This document shows positions 1 to 5,104 of a stretch of 6,143 bases of DNA, piece after piece. Positions within the stretch are counted from its first letter, which is position 1, and each line of letters starts with the position of its first letter. Source of the stretch: Dehalococcoidia bacterium (GTDB taxonomy: Bacteria; Chloroflexota; Dehalococcoidia; Dehalococcoidales; JAUWYK01). Under the pieces are notes generated by a model that saw nothing but the letters and a program-made list of their open reading frames with translations, made no database searches and was not told the origin of the DNA. The DNA lies in assembly GCA_030615865.1 (NCBI GenBank), contig JAUWYK010000088.1, forward strand, positions 1-6,143. The letters run 5' to 3'. The position numbers were made by a program, and so were the translations under genes.

Positions 1-1
1 C

Positions 2-823
2 AGGGTTACCTACCTCCCAGTAGATGAGTATGGCTTGGTTGAACCTGACGATGTCAGAAGGGCTATTACTGATAAAACCATCCTCATTTCGGTAATGCAC
101 GCCAGCAATGAAGTCGGCACTATAGAGCCGATAACCGAGATGGGCAAGATTGCCAAAGAAGCGGGGGTCTATTTTCATACTGACGCAGTGCAAACAACTG
201 GGCACATCCCGATAGATGTGAATAAGTTTGGGGTAGACCTGCTATCTATGTCAGCACATAAGCTCTACGGTCCCAAAGGGGTTGGAGCGTTATATATCAG
301 AAAGGGTACCAAACTGATCCGCTTTATGCATGGAGGTGAGCAAGAGAGAAGACGGCGGGCGAGCACGGAGAATGTTCCTGGGATTGTGGGCTTTGGCAAA
401 GCGATAGAACTTGCCCAACAGGAAATGAGCCAGGAGGCAAAGTGGCTGGCTTATCTTCGTGACCAGCTGATTAAAGGTCTCCTGGAGCGGATTGACCATA
501 CCCGCTTAAACGGTCATCCCTTAAAGAGGCTGCCCAACAACGTCAATATAAGCGTTGATTTTGTCGAAGGGGAATCTATGCTTTTAAACCTCGACCTTGA
601 AGGGATTTGTGCTTCTACCGGTTCTGCCTGCAGCTCATCAAGCCTTGAGCCGTCCCATGTGCTCCTGGCACTGGGGCTTTCTCCTGAACAGGCGCACGGT
701 TCGTTGAGGTTTAGTCTGGGGAAGTGGACCACCGAGGACGAGATAGGTCGAGTTTTGGAGGTATTGCCCCGAGTTGTAGCTAAGCTCAGAGCTATGTCGC
801 CACTTTTAAAGAGCCATAGATAG
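2..823 (+). CDS. nifS: Cysteine desulfurase NifS/IscS, 5'-truncated by window edge
   Basis: This is a PLP-dependent cysteine desulfurase, which takes sulfur from L-cysteine as an enzyme-bound persulfide and passes it to scaffolds and carriers in the cytoplasm. The reading frame is open to the left edge, so 273 C-terminal residues are visible; the family is usually about 385 to 400 residues, so roughly 115 to 125 are missing. Visible motifs in order are [27 protein letters not shown], the PLP-lysine motif [12 protein letters not shown] (Lys codon at 260-262), a [15 protein letters not shown] segment, and the catalytic-cysteine loop [15 protein letters not shown] (Cys codon at 629-631). That loop has the form seen in group I NifS/IscS enzymes rather than SufS. 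The TTG at 35 lies inside the conserved fold and is not the start. The gene ends 11 nt before nifU. Its neighbours suggest it supplies sulfur to NifU and to FdhD. NifS versus IscS naming is uncertain; the enzyme class is not. Confidence 0.95.
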   Translation, partial: RVTYLPVDEYGLVEPDDVRRAITDKTILISVMHASNEVGTIEPITEMGKIAKEAGVYFHTDAVQTTGHIPIDVNKFGVDLLSMSAHKLYGPKGVGALYIRKGTKLIRFMHGGEQERRRRASTENVPGIVGFGKAIELAQQEMSQEAKWLAYLRDQLIKGLLERIDHTRLNGHPLKRLPNNVNISVDFVEGESMLLNLDLEGICASTGSACSSSSLEPSHVLLALGLSPEQAHGSLRFSLGKWTTEDEIGRVLEVLPRVVAKLRAMSPLLKSHR

Positions 824-834
824 GAGAGGAAAAG

Positions 835-1251
835 ATGCGTGATGTATGGTCACTATATAGTGAAAAGGTGATGGAGCACTTCAAGAACCCGAGGAATGTA
901 GGAGAGATAGAAAACCCTGATGGCATCGGCCACGTGGGGAACCCGGTGTGCGGCGACATCATGGAGCTTTACATCAAGGTAAATGACAGCACCATTACTG
1001 ACGCCAAATTCAAGACCTTTGGCTGTGGCGCTGCCATTGCTACTAGTTCCATGGTGACCGAGATGGTAAAAGGAAAGAGCATAAGTGAAGCACTGGAAAT
1101 CTCCAATCGAGCGGTAGCTGAAGCCCTGGATGGGCTGCCCCCAATTAAGATGCACTGCTCAGTTTTAGCCGAGGAAGCACTTAAATCGGCTATTGAAGAT
1201 TACCTTGCCAAAAGCAAGAAGAGGGACAATGGAAATAAATCAAATACCTGA
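835..1251 (+). CDS. nifU: Fe-S cluster scaffold NifU/IscU
   Basis: This 138-residue protein is the N-terminal-type NifU/IscU scaffold on which [2Fe-2S] or [4Fe-4S] clusters are assembled with sulfur from the adjacent desulfurase. The three ligand cysteines are all present: Cys39 in NPVCGD, Cys64 in FGCGAAIA and Cys108 in KMHCSVLA. Asp41, next to the first cysteine, is the residue known in IscU to aid cluster release. The family opening SEKVMEHFKNPRNVGEIENPDG is also clear. The ferredoxin-like and C-terminal Nfu domains of full-length nitrogen-fixation NifU are absent, so this is the short, housekeeping-type scaffold and does not imply nitrogen fixation. The ATG at 835 follows a good Shine-Dalgarno (AGGAGAGG, 822-829) that overlaps the nifS stop. 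Its last 23 nt overlap the next gene, suggesting translational coupling. The C-terminal tail (KSKKRDNGNKSNT) is not conserved. Confidence 0.95.
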   Translation: MRDVWSLYSEKVMEHFKNPRNVGEIENPDGIGHVGNPVCGDIMELYIKVNDSTITDAKFKTFGCGAAIATSSMVTEMVKGKSISEALEISNRAVAEALDGLPPIKMHCSVLAEEALKSAIEDYLAKSKKRDNGNKSNT

Positions 1252-2305
1252 GATTGGTAAAATCTCGCCGGCAATCTTCAACGAGCTAATTCTCCCCCGC
1301 TTGGGGGCTAAGAGTGAAAAAATCTTGGTCGGACCACAGCATGGGGTGGATGTGGGAATAGTAGAAATCGGGGACAAGGCAGTGTCATTTACCTGTGACC
1401 CGGTGTTTATCGTCCCTGAGTACGGCTGGGAGAGGGCTGCTTGGTTTGCTATTCACATTATCGCCTCTGACGCTGTGACCTGTGGGCTGAAGCCTAGATT
1501 TCTATCCATAGACCTGAACCTCCCCATGGAGATGACCAGGGAGCAGTTGGAGATAATGTGGGACACCATGCACCGCGAGTGTGAGCGGCTGGGAATCTCC
1601 ATCATTTGTGGTCATACCGCCAGGTACGAGAATTGTCACTACCCTATGGTGGGTGGAGCTACTATGGTAGGCGTTGGCGACAAAGATGAATATGTCACTC
1701 CTAGAATGGCAAGAGCTGGAGATAAGATAATCATTACTAAAGGGCCAGCTATTGAGGCAACAGGTATCTTCGCTACCATGTTTCCCCAGCTTATTGAGGA
1801 GCAATTCGGGCTTGACTTTAGCCGGAGGGCAGAGCAGATATTCTATCAGATGTCAGTGGTGGAGGATGCCATGACAGCAGTAAGCGTTGGCATTAGAGAC
1901 AATGGTGTTACGGCTATGCATGATGCCACCGAGTGCGGGATATGGGGCGGACTGTATGAACTGGCTCAGGCTGCTGGTCTGGGGGCGAGGATAGAAAAGG
2001 AGCAAATTGTAGTTGAGAACTGTGTGGAGGAAATATGTGGCTACTTTGGCATCGACCCTCATGCCTCGATAAGCGAAGGGACGCTAATCATTGCCTGCCG
2101 TGAGCATAAAGCTCGGGAAGTGGTAGAGGCTTTGTCTCAAAAGGGTATTAAGTCTTCCATTGTCGGAGAGCTGACTGAACCAGATAAGGGAATAGTTCTA
2201 GTAGAAGGAGGGAACGAGAAGAGGCTTGAACACCCTATCGTTGACCCCTTCTGGAAGGCTTTCTACGGTGCCCTTGAAAAATATAGACTTAGTGAGCAGG
2301 GATGA
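1229..2305 (+). CDS. PurM/HypE-like AIR synthase-related protein
   Basis: This 358-residue protein belongs to the PurM-like superfamily (AIR synthase, HypE, SelD, ThiL), whose members use ATP to phosphorylate an amide, a carboxamide, selenide or a related group. The N-terminal domain shows the HypE-like opening (GPQHGVDVGIVEIGDKAVSF, then CDPVFIVP at about 56-63), followed by IASDAVTCGLKPRFLSIDLNLP (78-99) and GHTARYENCHYPMVGGATMVG (128-148). The C-terminal domain starts near GDKIIITK (164-171) and carries MHDATECGIWGGLYEL (230-245), equivalent to the HypE MHDPTRGG region. It is not a standard HypE: the C-terminal PRIC motif, whose cysteine carries the carbamoyl/cyano group, is missing, and the protein ends LEKYRLSEQG. 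It also lacks the N-terminal catalytic Cys/Sec of SelD. Nine or so cysteines are scattered through it. I chose ATG 1229 (GAGGG at 1221-1225) over the upstream TTG 1193, which would add non-conserved residues. Its place between nifU and a MOSC gene suggests a sulfur or metal-cofactor role; its substrate is unknown. Confidence 0.85.
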   Translation: MEINQIPEIGKISPAIFNELILPRLGAKSEKILVGPQHGVDVGIVEIGDKAVSFTCDPVFIVPEYGWERAAWFAIHIIASDAVTCGLKPRFLSIDLNLPMEMTREQLEIMWDTMHRECERLGISIICGHTARYENCHYPMVGGATMVGVGDKDEYVTPRMARAGDKIIITKGPAIEATGIFATMFPQLIEEQFGLDFSRRAEQIFYQMSVVEDAMTAVSVGIRDNGVTAMHDATECGIWGGLYELAQAAGLGARIEKEQIVVENCVEEICGYFGIDPHASISEGTLIIACREHKAREVVEALSQKGIKSSIVGELTEPDKGIVLVEGGNEKRLEHPIVDPFWKAFYGALEKYRLSEQG

Positions 2306-2748
2306 TGACCATGGCCAGAATAATTGCACTCTGTAAGAGTAAAGAAAAGGGCACAAGGAAACAACCGATGGCCGAAGGTATCATTAAGCAGGATTATGGT
2401 CTCCTCGGTGACGCTCATGCTGATTGTTGCACCCATCGTCAGGTAAGCCTGCTGGCTATTGAGAGTATCAATAAAATGCGAAGTTCAGGCTTCGATATAG
2501 GCCCGGGGGATTTTGCCGAAAATCTTACCACTGAAGGGATAGACCTGCTCTCACTACCTATTGGCATACATATCTCTATAGGAAAAGAAGCCATTTTAGA
2601 AATTACCCAAATTGGTAAGGAGTGCCATATCGGATGCGCTATCTATCGTCAGATAGGCAAGTGCATCATGCCTAAAGAAGGGGTCTTTGCCAGGGTAATC
2701 AAGGGAGGCTTAGTAAAGGCAAGAGATACAATAAAAATAAAACGATAG
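2302..2748 (+). CDS. Stand-alone MOSC-domain protein
   Basis: This protein of 145 to 148 residues consists almost entirely of a MOSC domain, the fold found at the C-terminus of molybdenum-cofactor sulfurases and in mARC and YiiM-type proteins. Visible signatures are KGTRKQP, GLLGDAHAD with THRQVSLLAIESI, the IGPGDFAENLTTEGIDL segment (66-82), the ITQIGKECHIGC motif (101-112) and a C-terminal CIMPKEGVFARVIKGG (121-136). Cys108 in GKECH is the conserved cysteine thought to carry or bind sulfur or cofactor; Cys112 and Cys121 are close by. It is cytoplasmic, with no signal peptide. Three in-frame ATGs (2302, 2305, 2311) compete. The longest is given because it makes a 4-nt ATGA overlap with the preceding stop, but ATG 2311 (MARIIALC) fits the usual family N-terminus and the AGG at 2298-2300 better. 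A sulfur-carrier role in Mo/W cofactor maturation is inferred from family and context; the exact reaction is not known. Confidence 0.9.
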   Translation: MMTMARIIALCKSKEKGTRKQPMAEGIIKQDYGLLGDAHADCCTHRQVSLLAIESINKMRSSGFDIGPGDFAENLTTEGIDLLSLPIGIHISIGKEAILEITQIGKECHIGCAIYRQIGKCIMPKEGVFARVIKGGLVKARDTIKIKR

Positions 2749-2755
2749 AGATAAA

Positions 2756-3769
2756 ATGGCAAAAAGACTACTCGCTCTATTCCTCATTAGTGCTTTAATG
2801 ATTATTTTAACGGGGGGCAACTGTATTTATAAAAACGATGAAAAAACAATTGGCATAGCTGTTGAATTTAATAATCATGCTGCTTGTGCTTATATAGCCC
2901 ACGCTAAGGGTTGGTTTGAAGAGGAAGGGCTAGAGCTGCTACCTATCTTCCAGATTTATGAGTCAGGGGCAGTTGTTGCCGCCGCTTTAGCCCGAGGAGA
3001 CATTCAAATTGGCTATATGGGGCTGACAGGAGCTATTATGGCTTATGCTCGAGGAGTGCCGATAAAGGTGATAGCAGGAATTCATAAGTATGGTTACGGC
3101 CTGGTGGCAAGGCCAGAACTTAAGGAGATAGAAGATCTGCAAAACAAGACCATTGGCTGTCTAAGGGAAGGTACTGTGACCGATCTCCTGCTTAACCTTA
3201 TGATAGACAAATATCATCTTAAGAATGTAACCATTCTCCGGATGAATCCTTCAGAAGAGGTCATTGCCTTAATTGCTGGGAAACTAGATGCAGCATTCCT
3301 TCCTGAACAACATGCCACCATGGCTGAATCCTCAGGATTTCCTGTGCTAATTAACAGCCAAGACTTATGGCCTGGTATGCAGGGAGATGTTTTGGTAGTT
3401 AGGACTGAACTTATAAAGAACGACCCCGACTTAGTAAAAAGATTGGTCAAGGTTACGCAAAGGGCCACAGCTTGGATAAATGAGCACCGGGATGAGACAG
3501 CGGAAATCATGGCCAGGCAATTGCAAGTCGCCGGAGAGAAAATCTTTCTGGCTAAAGAAGCAGAGCTTAATGTGAATCTAGAAATAACACCCAAAGTTAT
3601 ATCCCGCTCAATGGATAGAATTGAATATACCACGAGTATCGATTCAAAAGTAGTTCAAGATACAATAGGCTATATGGTCGAGTTAGGGTATATAAAAGAG
3701 GGGATCAAAGCTGCAGATATCCTAGATTTAACGTATCTCCAAGTGCAGGATAATAGAGATGGAGACTGA
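2756..3769 (+). CDS. ABC-type substrate-binding protein, NMT1/SsuA-like
   Basis: This 337-residue protein resembles the periplasmic or lipid-anchored binding components of ABC importers for sulfonates, nitrate or pyrimidine/thiamine precursors (NMT1/THI5, SsuA/TauA superfamily). Residues 1-22 form an export signal: MAKR, then a hydrophobic stretch (LLALFLISALMIIL). Cys23 follows in TGGNC, which would be a poor lipobox because Asn sits before the Cys, so lipidation is possible but unproven. Family hallmarks are AYIAHAKGWFEEEGLEL (about 45-61), a region ending ALARGDIQIGY (about 77-87), AYARGVPIKVIAG, the hinge LQNKTIGCLREGTVTD and KLDAAFLPE. No permease or ATPase gene is in this operon, so it either uses components encoded elsewhere or has another job. 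It begins 7 nt after the MOSC gene with a weak ribosome site and overlaps fdhD by 11 nt. The ligand cannot be read from the sequence; a sulfur compound would suit the context but this is only inference. Confidence 0.85.
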   Translation: MAKRLLALFLISALMIILTGGNCIYKNDEKTIGIAVEFNNHAACAYIAHAKGWFEEEGLELLPIFQIYESGAVVAAALARGDIQIGYMGLTGAIMAYARGVPIKVIAGIHKYGYGLVARPELKEIEDLQNKTIGCLREGTVTDLLLNLMIDKYHLKNVTILRMNPSEEVIALIAGKLDAAFLPEQHATMAESSGFPVLINSQDLWPGMQGDVLVVRTELIKNDPDLVKRLVKVTQRATAWINEHRDETAEIMARQLQVAGEKIFLAKEAELNVNLEITPKVISRSMDRIEYTTSIDSKVVQDTIGYMVELGYIKEGIKAADILDLTYLQVQDNRDGD

Positions 3770-4565
3770 GAGGCTTCTCATACAGCGTGTCACCAAGGAA
3801 GGTAAGAAGGATACTGAGGATATAGTAATCAAGGAACTACCGCTCACCATCATCTTAAACAATCGTGAGTTGGTAACCCTGCTCTGCTCTCCAGCAGGTT
3901 TCAAATACTTGGCTGTCGGTTTCCTTGCTTCGGAGGGGTTGCTCAAAAGCAAGGATGAAATCAAGAAGATAACAGTCGATGACCAGAGAGGTGTGGTACG
4001 TGTGGAAACTGAAGAAGACCATGAACATGACAATGAGCTCTTATTCATCAAGCGGCTCATAACTTCAGGCTGTGGGAGAGGAGCTTCTTTCTACAGCGCG
4101 GCTGATACTGTGAGCCAAGAGGTACACTCGCTAATGAAAATATCAGCACATGAAGTTTTTGCCTTAGTAAGGGACTTCCAGCATCGCTCCCAGGTTTACA
4201 GGACAACTGGTGGTGTTCACAGTGCAGCCTTATGTGATAACAAAGACATTCTGTTGTTCAACGAAGACATAGGCAGGCATAATGCCATTGATAAGATCTT
4301 TGGTCAATGTCTCCTGGAAGATATACCAACGAATGACCGTATGATAATTACCAGCGGCAGAATTTCCTCGGAGATATTGCTCAAGGTAGCCAAAAGAAAT
4401 ATGCCTATACTTATCTCTAAATCTGCTCCCACTAATCTAGGGGTCAGGTTGGCCAGTGATTTGGGTGTAACTCTTATTGGCTTCGTCAGAGGAGAGAGGA
4501 TGAATATCTATGCCAATGGGTGGAGGGTGGTAACTGATGGACAACGGAAATACCAAACTGACTGA
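3759..4565 (+). CDS. fdhD: FdhD, formate dehydrogenase cofactor sulfurtransferase
   Basis: FdhD takes persulfide sulfur from a cysteine desulfurase and inserts it into the Mo (or W) bis-PGD cofactor, a step needed for formate dehydrogenase activity; it acts in the cytoplasm. The 268 residues are close to full family length and the main motifs are in order: IKELPLTIILNNRE, LAVGFLASEGLL (51-62), TSGCGRGASF (102-111), TTGGVHSAAL (149-158), LFNEDIGRHNAIDKIFG (166-182), TSGRISSEILLKVAKRNMPI and PTNLGVRLASDLGVTLIGFVRGERMNIY (224-251). In E. coli the flexible loop has CxxC; here it reads C105-G-R-G108, so only the first cysteine, the one reported as functionally important, is kept. The ATG at 3759 follows AGGA at 3747-3750 with 8-nt spacing, all inside the end of the preceding gene. 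It is the last gene of the plus-strand operon. Its presence implies a formate dehydrogenase or a related molybdo/tungsto-enzyme elsewhere in the genome. Confidence 0.95.
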   Translation: METERLLIQRVTKEGKKDTEDIVIKELPLTIILNNRELVTLLCSPAGFKYLAVGFLASEGLLKSKDEIKKITVDDQRGVVRVETEEDHEHDNELLFIKRLITSGCGRGASFYSAADTVSQEVHSLMKISAHEVFALVRDFQHRSQVYRTTGGVHSAALCDNKDILLFNEDIGRHNAIDKIFGQCLLEDIPTNDRMIITSGRISSEILLKVAKRNMPILISKSAPTNLGVRLASDLGVTLIGFVRGERMNIYANGWRVVTDGQRKYQTD

Positions 4566-4628
4566 GAAAATCCTAAGCCTTAAGAGGACAAGGAATGCTG
4601 TTAGTTAATTACCTAAAAAAGTTGACTT

Positions 4629-4669
4629 AAACCGACAGGTGCCTAAATTTATACGCATCCTGTTGGTTT
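4629..4669. terminator. Hairpin at the fdhD/dsrC convergent junction, possible terminator
   Basis: Inverted arms AAACCGACAGG (4629-4639) and CCTGTTGGTTT (4659-4669) form 11 pairs with one G-T wobble in the plus-strand RNA. The stem continues inward with TGC/GCA (4640-4642 and 4655-4657) past a single bulged base, leaving a 12-nt loop. In the minus-strand RNA the wobble becomes an A-C mismatch, so the fold is weaker there. Neither side has a classic U-run directly after the stem: the plus side continues GGGTACCC, and the minus side has a run of six T about 10 nt further on (4615-4620 as A's on the plus strand). Its position between convergent genes supports a termination role, but the minus-strand arm also encodes the conserved DsrC C-terminus. 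Confidence 0.4.
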
Positions 4670-4966
4670 GGGTACCCCTGCCCACTTACATGCGGAGTTT
4701 GCCGGTCCCTGCGGAAAGAGCTCATAGAGCCGATGCAGATTGAAACCCGTTACCTTGATAAGCCTTCTTATCATGGGGCAGATGCCGTTTTCTAGGTAAT
4801 AGTTCCTCAGGTATTTAATTGCCGTCCAGTGGTCTTCGGTTAATTCGGTTACATCTTCTAATGCAGCGTACGCTTTGGCAACATCTTCATTCCATCTTTC
4901 AGTTTCCTGCATAAAGCCATTCTCATCAACTTCGTACATATCGCCGGCCAGTTCCATTTTTGCCAT
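4649..4966 (-). CDS. dsrC: DsrC, dissimilatory sulfite reductase sulfur carrier
   Basis: DsrC is a small cytoplasmic sulfur-carrier protein. In sulfite reducers, DsrAB loads sulfite-derived sulfur between its two C-terminal cysteines as a trisulfide, which the DsrMKJOP complex then reduces. The 105-residue product is standard length and shows EVDENGFM, ELTEDHWTAIKYLRNYYLENG, RRLIKVTGFNLHRLYELFPQGP and the C-terminal swinging arm CKWAGVPKPTGCV. Cys104 is penultimate and Cys93 lies ten residues before it, so both redox cysteines are present, unlike TusE-type or single-cysteine relatives that cannot make the trisulfide. Cys63 (NGICPMIR) is an additional cysteine where Ala is more usual. I chose ATG at 4966 because AGGAG lies ten nt upstream of it; the alternative TTG at 4975 is almost on top of the AGGAG. 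It lies downstream of dsrK on the same strand and converges on fdhD. Confidence 0.96.
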   Translation of the reverse strand: MAKMELAGDMYEVDENGFMQETERWNEDVAKAYAALEDVTELTEDHWTAIKYLRNYYLENGICPMIRRLIKVTGFNLHRLYELFPQGPANSACKWAGVPKPTGCV

Positions 4967-4976
4967 AAAAATCAAT

Positions 4977-4981
4977 CTCCT
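4977..4981 (-). promoter_or_regulatory. Ribosome binding site of dsrC
   Basis: On the minus strand the sequence reads GAGAGGAGA followed by a T-rich spacer and ATG. The core AGGAG (complement of 4977-4981) is ten nt from the ATG at 4966 but only one nt from the TTG at 4975, which decides the start of dsrC in favour of the ATG. Confidence 0.75.
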
Positions 4982-5046
4982 CTCGGGTTAGTTATTATTT
5001 TTCATACCACCATTCTGCAGTTCTTAAGTACTGGAAGCAAGAATAT

Positions 5047-5076
5047 AGTATACCCTATGGGGCTATTAAAGAGCAA
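5047..5076 (-). promoter_or_regulatory. Possible sigma-70-type promoter for dsrC
   Basis: Read on the minus strand, TTGCTC (complement of 5071-5076) is separated by 18 bases from TATACT (complement of 5047-5052). The -10 is one change from TATAAT; the -35 keeps only the TTG plus weak similarity. Initiation would fall near 5040, giving a leader of about 75 nt before the dsrC ATG. The 128-nt dsrK–dsrC gap (4977-5104 when the dsrC start is extended, otherwise 4967-5104) otherwise holds only short weak repeats. A separate promoter would let dsrC be expressed above dsrK, which is common for this abundant protein, but the assignment rests on two hexamers only. Confidence 0.3.
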
Positions 5077-5104
5077 TCAAAGCAACAGTGTTAGCCTATT
5101 CTCC

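Noticed and set aside
35..37. TTG as the start of the cysteine desulfurase
   Set aside because: The frame stays open to the left edge and the codons before it read [10 protein letters not shown], which belongs to the conserved NifS fold, so the gene is truncated by the window rather than starting here.
835..1251. Evidence for nitrogen fixation from NifS and NifU
   Set aside because: NifU is the short scaffold only, and no nif structural or cofactor genes are present. These are better read as general Fe-S and sulfur-transfer proteins.
3214..3633. A 139-codon minus-strand frame inside the substrate-binding protein gene
   Set aside because: The opposite strand encodes a clear binding protein; the antisense product is Ser/Thr-rich without recognisable motifs, typical of a shadow frame. 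The same applies to the shorter minus-strand frames opposite nifS, nifU, the PurM-like gene and fdhD.
4670..4677. Perfect 8-bp palindrome GGGTACCC
   Set aside because: It lies within the DsrC codons for the conserved G-V-P segment and is short enough to arise by chance; no second copy supports an operator role.
5087..5100. Possible terminator after dsrK based on GGCTA/TAGCC arms and a small AACACTGTT palindrome
   Set aside because: The arms are only five pairs with a loop of about 26 nt, and no U-tract follows, so it is too weak to call.
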